Positions 1 through 10,319 of a DNA stretch of 36,061 bases are shown piece by piece (positions within the stretch are counted from its first letter, which is position 1; the number at the start of each line of letters is the position of its first letter). The DNA is from Chara braunii (taxonomy: Eukaryota; Streptophyta; Charophyceae; Charales; Characeae). Where the stretch lies: the NCBI GenBank assembly GCA_003427395.1, contig BFEA01000891.1:22403-58463 (forward strand). The letters are read 5' to 3'. The notes under the pieces were generated by a model, which had not been told where the DNA came from, did no database searches, and saw nothing but the letters and a program-made list of their open reading frames with translations. Position numbers and translations under genes: made by a program.

Positions 1-390
1 ACAGGTCTACAGTTCGATTCCTTTCTACCCTGTGACCTACAAAACCCTGCCTACCACTGGCGGTCCTACAGGTCGCGGGTTCAAATCTACGGGTTAACAT
101 CCATACTGTACACAGGTAAGTTGGGGAACTAGGGATCGAGCCCTGGGATCTGTCTCAACTACCACGAATTGGTGGATAAATATTAAATACGAAATAGCTT
201 TGCATAATAAAATAGAACGAAAGGTGGGGCAATATATAAACACACATTAACAAATTACACTACCGATTTCTTTCGATTAAAAAAATGCATTTTCCACTGT
301 CACTACGGGTATGTGGGACAAGGTCCCTGGCCTCTTTTCACAATTTGCAATGTAAAGTCATATGTTGTGTTCAGGAAAAAAAAAAAAAAA
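1..390. other. Intergenic, no gene recognised
   Basis: No supported coding region. Two short stretches (about 12-24 and 75-95) resemble the RNA polymerase III B box GGTTCRANYCC, but no tRNA cloverleaf could be assembled around them. An A-run at 375-391 lies immediately before the LINE fragment that follows. Confidence 0.5.
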
Positions 391-393
391 AAG

Positions 394-582
394 ATAAGCG
401 AAGTACAGTTACCTACGGTCATCCACCCCTCTCAAACTGAATTCTTGCACGGGAGACAAATCCTCTACAATGTCATGACAGTGGAAAAGATTCGTGGAGT
501 GACAGCTGGAGACGACCAAGTGGCAGTCATCCTACTCGACCCAGAGAAATCCTACCACTCGATACAATGGGAATTCTTACAA
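394..582 (+). pseudogene. LINE reverse transcriptase fragment (N-terminal RT motifs)
   Basis: One frame encodes about 63 residues that read like the first blocks of a plant non-LTR retrotransposon reverse transcriptase. There is a VIHPSQTEFLHGRQI block, corresponding to the family pattern (h)xxQxGFxxGRxI, then VAVILLDPEKSYHSIQWEFL, corresponding to the block holding the first catalytic aspartate (D-x-x-K-A-Y-D-x-x-x-W). The usual KAYD reads KSYH here. The match stops at about 582, where a 22-bp minisatellite begins, and the FADD/YADD catalytic box is absent. It starts just after an A-run, with no start codon of its own. This is a dead fragment of an autonomous retroelement that once copied itself by target-primed reverse transcription. 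The family call rests on motif recognition, not alignment. Confidence 0.72.
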
Positions 583-600
583 TTTAGAAGCCACAATGAG

Positions 601-692
601 AATATCTGGATTTGGGCCCGAGGATATCTGGATTTGGGCCCGAGTATATCTGGATTTGGGCCCGAGGATATGTGGATTTGGGCCCAAGTTTC
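601..692. repeat. 22-bp minisatellite, four units
   Basis: Four head-to-tail units of about 22 bp share the core TCTGGATTTGGGCCCGAG, with equivalent positions at 606, 628, 650 and 672. The last unit carries two substitutions. Because 22 is not a multiple of three, every frame is read in turn; the repeated Trp/Gly-rich peptide in overlapping frames is a by-product. It sits exactly where the LINE reverse transcriptase homology ends. Confidence 0.9.
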
Positions 693-1329
693 GACATGCA
701 GGGGTCAAGTCACTCTTGACCGGTGCTGCTCCGTGGTTGTGTGTTAATTACTGGTACACTTTCCCCACCGATTTCCCTCTCACCTACATCCCCTTATTTG
801 TACAGCCCCTTATTTGTACATATTGTACGTAGAAGTTATGCATGTTTTGATAACCCTGACGTTCCCGGATGCCTTTTACCTTTAGGAGACGGGATGAAAC
901 CGGAGGCTTTCGCTGTTAATTCAGGAGCCTTCAGTGACCCCTATGCTGGACTGCACCTTCGGAAAGTTTTTTTTCTATTTTGTTTTTGCCTCCGGAGAGT
1001 CAAACCACCAGTGCTTGGCCCAGCTATCGGCCGCGGAAAAAAAAAAGACCAGAAACATTTCTAGTCGGATGAATTTCGGACTCCTGTAGTGGCCCCTACG
1101 TTTCCTAAAATCGTGGCGCGAGGAAGTACTGGTGGTTTAAAGGGGAGACAATCGATCTTTTCTGTTCTGTTTCACAAGCGGCGACCAACTGCTCCAAGTC
1201 ATCAGTGCTTGTGTACCACCAAGGGCCCACCCCCCTCATCATTGGGGTTTGAGAGTTGTGGTGCCGGCACAACAAGGTGGCTGACTGGGTCACCGAATCT
1301 CCTCCACTCCCCAACTGCGACTGGACAAT

Positions 1330-1640
1330 TACTTTTTCACCGATGGTGGTCCGTGCAGCGATTCAGCCATGGACTGCTCATGACGGGGCGAGCCTTTATG
1401 GCCGATCCCTAGCCTCAAGAATGCTCGTCTTTCCACACTGTGCTACCATTGGTCAAGCATGTGTGTTTTCGTTGATTTTATGAATATTTACCAATTGGAT
1501 TCGTCGTCTTTGAAGACTGTGCATCGCCTCGCTACGCCCTACCTTTGGAAAGAAGAAATAAATCAAGACAAGTACTTACCTAAAGTGGCCTTGGAGGCGG
1601 TGGCATGGCCCATACGGAAAGGAGGGTTGGCTGGTACTGG
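1330..1640 (+). pseudogene. LINE fragment, region downstream of the RT catalytic core
   Basis: Two adjoining frames give pieces resembling the segment after the palm domain in plant LINE polyproteins. At about 1,370-1,440 there is a LLMTGRAFMADP-type stretch like the family's LSLxGRxxLxxxVLxS block. At about 1,510-1,640 there is HRLATPYLWKE, then LPKVALEAVAWPIRKGGL, matching the usual (F/Y)LW...K(V/I)AWxxVxxPxxxGGLG block. A frame change is needed between the two, and the frame runs into CT-rich low complexity after about 1,690. Same strand and order as the RT fragment at 394-582, so they are probably one element with its middle deleted or replaced. No RNase H or endonuclease domain can be supported. 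Confidence 0.55.
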
Positions 1641-1696
1641 ACCCGGAGAGACAAATTGCGGCATTGTTTGCGAGATGGATACCATGGGTTCGACAG

Positions 1697-2021
1697 CTCA
1701 AAAGCACTGTCGAGCCCGCGCGGCGTCTCTCTCCCTCGCTCTCCCCGCACGGCCTCCCTCTCTCCCTCTCTCTCCCCGTGGGGCCTCTCTCTCTCTCTCC
1801 CTCTCTCGCCGCACAGCCGTGCTCTCCCCCTCTCTCTCCCCGTGGGGCATCTCCCTCTCCCTCTCTCTCCCCGCACGGCCTCGCTCTCTCCCTCTCTCCC
1901 CCCGCACGGCCTCGCTCTCTCCCTCTCTCCCCCTGCAGCCTCTCTCCCCCCGTGCGGTTCCACTCTTCCAAACGGGAAAGCGGGAAGATCCATTCCCATT
2001 TTGCACTGTTGAGCCCGCCTG

Positions 2022-2084
<63 letters not shown>

Positions 2085-2110
2085 CCCGCCTTCCCTCTCT
2101 CTCTCCAATC
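1697..2110. repeat. CT-rich satellite-like tract with C-rich interruptions
   Basis: Runs of (CT)n and CCCT are broken at irregular intervals by two alternating short blocks, CCCCGCACGGCCTC and CCCCGTGGGGC. The end is a pure (CT)n tract at about 2,026-2,081. A short phrase, GCACTGTYGAGCCCGC, recurs at about 1,705 and 2,004, and its end recurs near 2,082, so the CT tracts look like expansions inside a duplicated sequence. Long Ser/Leu and Arg/Glu reading frames across it are products of the dinucleotide repeat, not genes. Confidence 0.85.
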
Positions 2111-2434
2111 TATCTTCCTGGGTGGTGCAAGATAGATTTTTTGGCCTGCGATCGGTAGGTACTCGCACTTGCCCGAAATCCGGAGCCACCTCCCTGAACC
2201 TTGCTCCAAATCGGTATGTATGTGTTTTGCAAATTGCAATGGGCTATCGCCCTTTCTGCCTTTCTCCACCTTCCTACCCTTTACCAATGGACCCCTTTCT
2301 CAATCTGGGATGGGGCCTGGGAACACCCCTTGGACAGAAATGAAATGGTCCGGATGCATTGCTACTCGACCAATCTGGAATATTAACTTTCTACTCCACA
2401 GGTTGATGTTAATTGGCCAGTGTTTCTCTGTGTC

Positions 2435-2439
<5 letters not shown>

Positions 2440-2470
<31 letters not shown>

Positions 2471-2569
2471 TGCGTGTGTGCGTGTGTGTGTGCACGTGTG
2501 TTGTCATATTCTCTATACACTCAAAAAAAACATGACTGTGCCAGACTGTTTCGTCGGACTTTGTGTGTA

Positions 2570-2614
<45 letters not shown>

Positions 2615-2700
2615 NTGTGTGTGCACGTGTGTTGTCATATTCTCTATACACTCAAAAAAAACATGACTGTGCCAGACTGTTTCGTCGGACTTTGTGTGTA

Positions 2701-2783
<83 letters not shown>
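2440..2783. repeat. TG and GA microsatellites with a segment repeated across an N
   Basis: A (TG)n tract at about 2,440-2,490 is followed by a unique segment (about 2,490-2,570), a GA tract ending at N 2615, then the same unique segment again (about 2,616-2,700) without a visible mismatch, then a longer GA tract to 2,783. The exact copy on both sides of a single N suggests contig ends that were not merged rather than a biological duplication. Confidence 0.85.
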
Positions 2784-2784
<1 letters not shown>

Positions 2785-2786
<2 letters not shown>

Positions 2787-3060
2787 AAGTGCTAGCAAGA
2801 TGGACCAGGACAAATCCGATGGACCTGGTCGTTGTTAAACAAGCCCGTTTTCTCTGCCTCACAATGCACCAGGCAGTCCCATTAGCAGTCTGGTGTGCAA
2901 AACGCATTGCCAAGGCACACAGTCCGAATGCCAGATATGCTTCAGCGGGAACACCGCCAATGTTTCAGCGGCGGTCGCACAACGAGGGACAGTTGATGGC
3001 CGATTGGTTGATTGACAGGGAGTCCATGGGTGGAGGGAGGGAGGACCTGCAACACAAACT
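2785..3060. other. Intergenic, no gene recognised
   Basis: Unique-looking sequence between the GA tract and the palindromic array. Frames cross it on both strands but none shows a recognisable motif or domain. Confidence 0.4.
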
Positions 3061-3099
3061 TTTGTGTTTTGCACTGTGACATGGATCCGCCTTTCCATT

Positions 3100-3360
3100 A
3101 ACAATGCTGAACAAGTCTGGATTATTGCTTCCGATTGTTCCCAGGGAAGGGGACTTCCCATTGTTAACAATGGGGAACAAGTCTGGATTGGTAACGATGG
3201 GAAGCAATCCAGACTTGTTCCACATTGTTATGAATTGGGAACAATCCAGAGTCCCAGGGACGGGGACTTCGGATTGCTTCCCAGGGACAGGGACTTCGGA
3301 TTGGTGGGATTGGTGGGTTTGGTGGGAAGCAATCCGAAGTCCCTGTCCCTGGGAACAAGT
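3100..3360. repeat. Array of nested perfect inverted repeats
   Basis: Short modules of the type GGGAACAAGTCTGGATTG and GGGACTTCGGATTGCTTCCC occur in both orientations. There is a perfect 16-bp palindrome at 3158-3173 and perfect 17-bp arms at 3174-3190/3205-3221. Perfect 24-bp arms lie at 3280-3303/3330-3353. An overlapping alternative pairing has perfect 19-bp arms at 3264-3282/3324-3342. Either strand could form competing hairpins. The perfect arms suggest recent origin or gene conversion. No coding content is supported. Confidence 0.88.
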
Positions 3361-3675
3361 CCAGATGGACGGATCGTGTTTTTTTTTTTTCCCCGTTAAT
3401 GGGAATGGCGGCGAGGCAAAGCCTATAGCTTTCAGTATGCTTTCATACGCGGAAGAGACACTCAGGGGTTTGTGCAACAGACCCTGTGAACCCCCTCTGG
3501 ACACTAAGGGACTCAGCAACCAGAGGTGCGTGGAGAAAGACGCGGAGACCAGTAATGGTCCGAGCAGAGGTTAAATAATAAAAATATGGCATTAAACAAG
3601 CGACACTGGCGGACTGGGAGTGTACCATGTACAGCGGAAGGGGTCACAAGGAAGGGGGGCAATGCAGTATTTCAC

Positions 3676-3764
3676 GACAGGTTTGGCTGCTTTTTCAGGA
3701 GGGGTCACAAGGCCACGCTTACCATACCAACCAACCACGCCTGTAAAAGCAGCCGAACTGTAGT
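3676..3764. repeat. Short inverted-repeat element
   Basis: Arms of about 19 bp, GTTTGGCTGCTTTTTCAGG at 3681-3699 and its near-complement at 3740-3758, enclose a 40-bp spacer and pair imperfectly a few bases further out. It resembles a tiny non-autonomous fold-back element, but only one copy is seen and no target-site duplication is evident. Confidence 0.55.
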
Positions 3765-3779
3765 GAAGTAAGGGTCAAA

Positions 3780-3913
3780 CGCCTTGCCCGCATTTCTCCG
3801 GTTCTCCATCTTTTTTTTTTTTTTTCTGTGAATGTTGTACACAAGTGGTTTGCAGATCTGTAGGAAAATATTGGTATTGTTTGATTGTATAAGGTCAGTA
3901 TAGACTCCTGTAG

Positions 3914-3953
<40 letters not shown>

Positions 3954-4690
3954 TAACGAGACGACGCTTAGTGGTTAGTCATGTGTTAGGATAAACTTTT
4001 GAGCCGGTGTAGAACAGAAGGCGTCAAGGACTTCCAATGAGCCCTCCTTGAAACAATCGTGGCTTCAGCTTTGCCGCGGGCCGGAGAGCCTCGCGCTCAG
4101 CCAGCGCGACACCGGGCACGGTTCCCAGCTTTGAGAGTAATAGTAATTTAATACAGATAAATACTTTTTCCGCGAAATAGAAAAAGACAAGCCGTTTTTT
4201 TTTTCATGTGCTATTAGAGAGATAGCCATAATATCCGTGCATGTGTTTTTTAAACTTCTTTCCGTTTTTCCTTACTCCGGTTAAAGACGGGTTAGCAGGG
4301 TCTCCCGTTGAAGTTTACAGGACTCGTTCCTCTTTCACTTCACAGGCCTTGTCTGTTTCTTTTTTTTTTCCTTCACTTTATGGGACTCGCCCGGTGCAAG
4401 TCACCCCCCCCACAAAGGGGTTACTACACCGCCGTTCAGGTCCATCCATAACCCCACTGCTTTTCTTTTCTTTTTTTTTGTTCTTTTCTTTTTTTTTTAA
4501 TTTTCTTTTACAAGTTTTATTTTCTTATTTTCTTTTTTCTTTTATTTTCTTTTATTATTTTCTTTTTTTTCTTTTTCTTTTTTTTTCTTTTCCTTTTGCT
4601 TTTTTTTCCCCTTTTTTTCCCCCTTTTCCCTATTCTTCTCTCCCTCTCCCTCTCCCTCTCCCNCTCCCCCCCTCCCCCTCCCCCTAGTCT
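3780..4690. other. Intergenic: T-runs and pyrimidine-rich tract, no gene
   Basis: Contains T-runs near 3,811 and at about 3,919-3,948, then a long pyrimidine-rich stretch (4,460-4,685) of T-runs grading into (CCCTCT)n. N at 4663 falls inside it, so its true length is uncertain. Phe-rich and Lys-rich reading frames here reflect composition only. Confidence 0.6.
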
Positions 4691-4997
4691 GCATTTCTTG
4701 CAACCACCACCGCCGCGGGTTTAAGGTCGTGTCCCGCACCATAGACAAGGCACCCCCATTTTCCCATTTCGTTTGGCTTCACCCCCCTATAACTTCCCCG
4801 ACTTGTATTCATCCGTTATCTTGGGTGCGCTGTCTTGGAGGGACAAAGCACCCCTATAGCTTCCGCCTGGCCGGTCTTCAAAAAAAAAAAAAAAAAAAAA
4901 AGATGGTATTGAACTGTGTCACGGGCCCCACTTGTATGCCCGCGACAAAGGCAGCGGCGTCTCGACTCGAGAGACTTAATGTATTTTGACAAGACGA

Positions 4998-5075
4998 AGG
5001 CCCTCAACGCACCACTCTCGAAATGTGCAAAATGAGAATGAACTTCCCCCCTTCAACATGACCAGATGCACCGAC
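4998..5075. mobile_element. F1 fold-back family, left arm only
   Basis: The sequence from GGCCCTCAACGCACCACTCTCG through AAATGTGCAAAATGAGAATGAA matches the left arm of the F1 element seen complete at 19798-19918. The right arm cannot be found, so this is a truncated copy. Confidence 0.6.
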
Positions 5076-5205
5076 CACATTCTTATCGTTTTTTCGGTGG
5101 CCACACGCAATCTGGATCTCCCGCTTGTAACGGCGAAGCATGCAAAAGTCACACCTGGAGCGCTTGCTTTGTTTCAATTCGAGCGGTCCATATAACGTAC
5201 GTACG

Positions 5206-5493
5206 TAGTGTCAGGGTAAATGTATTGAGGGCAACTTTCAGTCTATATACAGAGGGATTGTGACGTGGGGTGGCTGCAGAAGTCACACCTGAAGTAGTGT
5301 CAGTGTAACTGTATTGAGGGCAACTTTCAGTCTATATACAGAGGGATTGTGACGTGGGGTGGCTGCAAAAATCACACCTGGATCGCTAGAATCGCAACCA
5401 AGAGCTTCAGGTGTGATTTTTGCAGCCACCCCGCGTCACAATCCCTCTCTATATAGACTGAAAGTCGCCCTGAATACAGTTACACTGACACTA
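5206..5493. mobile_element. Fold-back repeat: two direct copies plus one inverted copy of an 88-bp unit
   Basis: Units at 5206-5294 and 5295-5383 are direct repeats (89-bp period, few differences). Positions 5406-5493 are the reverse complement of the second unit, separated by a 22-bp spacer, so 5295-5493 forms a near-perfect stem of about 88 bp. Unit landmarks are TAGTGTCAGTGTAACTGTAT at one end and GGCTGCAAAAATCACACCTG at the other. A partial sequence like the latter end also occurs at about 5,142-5,160. No protein is encoded. The structure suggests a fold-back or MITE-like element with an internal tandem duplication. Confidence 0.85.
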
Positions 5494-5499
5494 GGTTAT

Positions 5500-6528
5500 A
5501 TCCCCTGGGGAAGACGGTAGTGGGGTCCCAGGGCCAAAGGCAGGGGTGGCGTACGAAATGATGAACAATCATGTTCCAGCAGAGAGGATCTCTCGTTTAT
5601 AACAACGACGCATTGAAAACCAAATACAAAAAAAAAAGAGCGAGTGAGAAAAACGGGAAAAAAAAAAACAAAAAAAAAACAGTGCCTCATGGAGCAAATC
5701 TACGTAGTTACTCATCATCGCTGAAGGTACCTCTAGTATGAATTCACACACACACACACTGATGAACAGAAAGGCTGACAGTCATAAAGCTCACACACAC
5801 ACACACACACACACACAAACTCTGCTGGCATCCATCCTTTTTGCCTATAAGAGGAAGGTATGGATGGGATCGAGTGGCAGACTTCTTTGGACAATCAGAC
5901 TTTTCTTTGAACATCAGAGCGATACAGGCAATCCCTAACGCGCCTTCCACCTCAGTAAGGCACAAAGAATATACACTACACGAGCATTCACCACCGACAA
6001 GGGCGCCTTCGGCGCCGGTGAATATGCAATCACGGGATTGGCCTCCCTCGATAATGATAATGAGAAGGTCGACAGAGCCGCCGTAGTAGGGGAACTGAAG
6101 GGCGGCAGTTTCCAGAGGAGAAGGTTCCGTGTAAAGAGCTATATGCATGGTATATCTTGCAAATATGAAGGATCTGGAGAAAGAGCAAGGGGATCAGGAG
6201 GAGCAAGGAGATCACGAGCAAGGGAATCAGGAGGGGAAGCAGACAGGTGGATGTCCTTAAAATACCTTCTTTCGATCAGATACAAAGCAATCGAAGCAAA
6301 CGTTAGGAAGTCAACGTCTCCTTCTCATAGTTTGACAGTTACATGTCCATGCAGTGCATGCACCGTTCAAAACGTGATTCGTATCCCAAGGAAAACAAAG
6401 CAAACGCTCGCTTCTCCGCCACCCCCACCAGAACGCCAGACATTCAGAGTTAAAACCTGAATAAAGGGAGAGGGACGGAAGGAGGGATTACATCTAACAT
6501 TTCTTGTTCCAAAGGCGGGAACAAGAAA

Positions 6529-6530
<2 letters not shown>
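5500..6530. other. Intergenic, no gene recognised; AC microsatellites
   Basis: Contains A-rich stretches (5,627-5,680) and (CA)n tracts at about 5,745-5,760 and 5,791-5,817. Short open frames on both strands have no recognisable motifs. Confidence 0.45.
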
Positions 6531-6532
<2 letters not shown>

Positions 6533-6594
<62 letters not shown>

Positions 6595-6596
6595 AG
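6533..6596. repeat. Compound (CT)n(CA)n microsatellite
   Basis: A pure CT tract (about 6,533-6,570) runs directly into a pure CA tract (about 6,570-6,594). A (CCAA)n stretch lies a little further on at about 6,764-6,800. Confidence 0.9.
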
Positions 6597-7190
6597 ACAG
6601 TCTCAGAGGCAAAGTTCCCTCTCTGTCAAACGAAGTAGCAGAACCAAAACAAGACTTCCCTCTACTCCACACCTAAGTAACCTGAGGTCCGACGCCCTGC
6701 TATGAACAGACTGCCCCTCTCCGTGTAGACAAAAAGGACATGAATCAACGACCCGATCCCCAACCAGCCAACCAGCCAACCAACCAACCAACCAATCAAT
6801 CATACAGGCAAAGAGACCACACTGCCCATCTTCAAATAGTTCTAATTCATTACAAAAGCAACTCTCTCTCCTCAAAAGTGCATGCACCTGACACTTGCAA
6901 ACCGCCACATTCATTCATTCTTTATTTACTCCCTCCCTCCTTTTATTTACTCTTTCGTTGCAACTCCCTCCGGTTTGTCCACGGCTCCTCTTATCACGCA
7001 ATACATTTCCATCGCTAATTTATTATACCCTGAGGCGAAGAACATGTCTACCACCTGTCTTTATCGTTGTAGTTTCAACACACCTTCCTCTGCCTTCTGA
7101 AGAAACAACTGTGTTCCAGCCAAGGCGAAGAACATGTCCATCTTCTTCATCAGAGGGGGGGGAAAAAAGCCCGAGAACATACCCATTCTC

Positions 7191-7213
7191 TGCAGAGAGC
7201 GGCAAAAACACAG

Positions 7214-7274
<61 letters not shown>

Positions 7275-7298
7275 AGAGAGCGGCAAAAACACAGCTTC
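7191..7298. repeat. CT tract bracketed by identical 27-bp direct repeats
   Basis: Positions 7191-7217 and 7272-7298 are identical (TGCAGAGAGCGGCAAAAACA followed by CAGCTTC). Between them is a pure (CT)n tract (7218-7271). A separate phrase, GGCGAAGAACATGTC, is also duplicated nearby, at about 7,034 and 7,123. Confidence 0.88.
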
Positions 7299-7299
7299 C

Positions 7300-7778
7300 T
7301 CTGGCTTATTATGATGAAAAAACGCTGAGGACGGATAAGGACATGTCTGTCTATCTTCTGTTGCATGCTGTTGCATGCTGTTGCATTGAAAAGGCCAAGA
7401 GAGGTTCATCCACCAAGACTCTTACCTCCTATAACCATGCCCACCTACTTATTGCACCAAGTAAGACGCCGTAACGAGCAAAGACTTACACTGCCATCGC
7501 ACTTAAACGAAAAACACGACCAGATGCAGCTCAACCTGGATTCAACCTCCTCACTATCTACTGCACCAACGATAGTTATGCAACAACTACCGAAGAGGCC
7601 ATCTCATGAAGACGAGTGAATTGAGAAGCCGGCAAACATCCAACCAAACAAAACACCTTAGCAGAGAACCACCTGTCCAACAAAGCTGCTCTCACGCAGA
7701 GCGAGCGAGCGACAGGCTATCGGGCTGGTCTGTCTGGAAGTAAGAGTACGTCCAGACCGGAGAAGCAACATGAGGATG

Positions 7779-7780
<2 letters not shown>
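7300..7780. other. Intergenic, no gene recognised
   Basis: Short frames on the plus strand, without motifs. TTGCATGC is repeated at about 7,361-7,385. Nothing else stands out. Confidence 0.4.
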
Positions 7781-7844
<64 letters not shown>

Positions 7845-8004
7845 TCTCACTCTCACTCTCACTCTCACTCTCGCTCTCGCAGTGCCTGCTTCCGGGTCAA
7901 ACCGTCAAACAGATGACAGGCAATCACCTGTCCTGCTCCCATAACCAAAGAAGAAGAAGAAGAAGAAGAAGAAGAAGAAGAAGAAGAAGAAGAAGAAGAA
8001 GAAG
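7781..8004. repeat. CT tract followed by a (GAA)n triplet tract
   Basis: A (CT)n tract at about 7,781-7,838 decays into CACTCT variants up to 7,875. A separate pure (GAA)n run of about 18 units lies at about 7,949-8,003. Long GAA/TTC tracts are purine-pyrimidine mirror sequences that can form triplex DNA. Confidence 0.9.
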
Positions 8005-8424
8005 ATGAATCGGCAGAGCCGCCTTCTGTACACGCTTCCCAAGCAATTCGTTACAGATCTGCATGTACAAGTCTCATTAATGCGCACATTCTCGTACGCG
8101 TTAAGTAGAAGTCAAAGAAGAAAAGACGTACAAGAAGAAGACGAAGAAGAACATGTTCAAAATTCCCACACTTACTTAAATGCCCTTTCTGACGCTTGCA
8201 CAGAACTCCACAACAATCTTGCCTACACGTCAAGAAGAAGAAAAAGAAAAGGCAAAAACAATCCACAGTTATTGAAGGGTTTTGCTCAGGTTTCAACAAT
8301 GTTGAAAAACTACACGCGCGGTCAAGATTTGTCCTGATGTGCGTGCCCCCTCAGGCAAGCGACTGCAGCAAGCAGGGGACTGCACCCAGTGAGAAAACCG
8401 GAGAGATACAGAGGATTGACATAT
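8005..8424. other. Intergenic, no gene recognised
   Basis: AAG-rich sequence continues in degenerate form. Frames are Lys/Arg-rich for compositional reasons and no domain is recognisable. Confidence 0.4.
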
Positions 8425-8472
8425 CATTTGCTCACAATATCATTTGCTCACAATATCATTTGCTCACAATAT
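8425..8472. repeat. 16-bp tandem repeat, three identical units
   Basis: The unit CATTTGCTCACAATAT starts at 8425, 8441 and 8457. No coding frame is supported through it. Confidence 0.92.
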
Positions 8473-8479
8473 GCGAGCA

Positions 8480-10170
8480 CGTATGTATCTGCACACCTCC
8501 ATTATGACCCACATGCACCGCAGCGAAGAATCACCCTGGTGCAAGCACCCTCGAGATCTGAAATGGCCACAAAAACACGGATGGAAGCCTTCCGCATTCG
8601 AGGCAGGACTGTTGACATCCAAATCTGGTCAGCCTGTGTAGCCATGTACAGAAGAAGGTAAAGAGCATTGGGGCCCATCCCACCAACAAGCAGTGATCCT
8701 AGGCACATCTGCTCTGAGAGAGAACGATGAGATAGCAGGACCTAACTAAGGGGGCATGCATACTCACACTGGCCCTTCTGCAAAATTAATCAGACCGAAA
8801 TAACGACTGGACGTGGACGAATCTGACCGCAATCAGGTCCAGAGCTTTGTCGAAAAAGTCCTTGTGTGCGAGTATGCGATAATCCAGAGAAAAGAGATGA
8901 AAGACCAAAGCAAGTACTTCCGCCGACAGGAGTAAAAAACAAAAACGGAACAGAAAACAAGCATTTGGGCAGAAGAGAAGCAACAAACAGTGAATCTATA
9001 TCTACTTGAAGGGCGGTGATTCACGCCACGGCGCCGTCGTCGTCTCTTGTAGACCACAGGATAGGATAAGAGTTAGATACCGCAAGCAAATGCACACGCT
9101 GCCAATGAAATGTGAGTGACATCCGCATGTATTCGATAAAAAACCCTGCAGATGAATGTCCACCGCAATTCCATCCACATGCATTCGCTCGCCTGCAGAC
9201 AAACGCCCACCACAGTTCGAAGCGGGAGGAACAGCAACTTGGCTTTCTCCATCTTCCTGTGCAGCCCTCTGATGCATGTGTGTTTTTGTTGGGGGAGGGA
9301 GGAGGGAGGAGGGAGGAGGGAGGAGGGGTGAGGGAGGGGAGGGGAAAGGGAGATAACTTTACATGGAAAGGATTCCACAGCCTATACCTTGCAGTAGCGT
9401 GCAAAGACGCATCGGACAGATGAAGCGCACAGAATAACGGCGAAGCACAGAAAGCACACGAGTACGCGTGCAATAGATATTTCATATCGCAGCCACGAGG
9501 GACAGATTAATGATTATTAATGCTAATCAAGTACCAATCGAAGTCAGATATTTGCAATTTTATGACGATCGACATGGTAAAGGCACTCGAACAAATCACG
9601 AACGGAAAATTACATGCGTCTAAACAGACGATGAGACCACAGTGTGACAATACAATAGTCAGCAGCTGTATGAGAGACTGGAAGACAATTAGCCTAGTGC
9701 TAACACAATGAGAGAGAGAGAGAGAAAGAGAGAGAGATGGGAAGGCATGCACGGTGTGGCCGAGATGTCGCTCTCGGAGAATGGCTCTCTCTCAGAAACT
9801 GGCTGCGTTGGGATCCGATGATCTGTCTCTCTAGGACTGAAGGTAATGGCAACAACGGTCATGACACGGAGAAAGTCTCTTCGCGTCGGACAGACGACGA
9901 TGGTAGTATGGGAGGGGTAAGACGGATGGACACGAGGAGCTATCGTTATTCAAACAAGCTATCGTTAATCTGCTGAGCCGTTAAAAATAAACAAAAACTT
10001 GTGATAAAAAAATAAACACCAGGTAACTCTACTGAAATTCTGATTATGTTAACATAATCTAACAATAATCCAACTGAACCACTAATCATTACAAGGTCCG
10101 ATTAACGCTGCGCAAGACAAATGGACAGAACGAGGGAGCTAGCAGATGCCCAACTCTAGAATACGTACTA
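8480..10170. other. Intergenic, no gene recognised; purine-rich tracts
   Basis: Includes a GGGAGGA-type purine tract at about 9,291-9,350 and a GA tract at 9,711-9,737. Open frames on both strands are short and lack recognisable domains. This stretch lies beyond the 3' side of the CSLD gene; no conserved polyadenylation signal could be tied to that gene here. Confidence 0.45.
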
Positions 10171-10174
10171 CAGC

Positions 10175-10177
<3 letters not shown>

Positions 10178-10211
<34 letters not shown>

Positions 10212-10318
10212 TCAACGGGGAGAGGAGGGTGAGGGAGAGGAGGATGAGGAAGAGGAGGGTGAGGAAGAGGAGGGTGAGGAAGAGGAGGGTGAGGAAGAGG
10301 AGGGGAGGGAGAGAAAGG
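10178..10318. repeat. GA tract and 15-bp minisatellite
   Basis: A pure GA tract (10,178-10,209) is followed by tandem 15-bp units of the type GAGGGTGAGGAAGAG (about 10,220-10,305). The period is a multiple of three, so a frame reads as repeated KRRVR, but no flanking coding sequence supports a real protein. Confidence 0.85.
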
Positions 10319-10319
10319 G

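Noticed and set aside
1-160. tRNA gene or tRNA-derived SINE
   Set aside because: B-box-like words occur, but no paired acceptor, D or anticodon arms could be assembled around them.
601-692. CRISPR-like array
   Set aside because: Units are directly adjacent with no spacers, and the window is eukaryotic. The same holds for the other short tandem repeats.
1459-2343. 294-codon plus-strand frame with long Ser/Leu/Pro runs, and the opposing Arg/Glu-rich frames
   Set aside because: Beyond the LINE-like beginning it is only the translation of CT and GA tracts, which lack stop codons in every frame.
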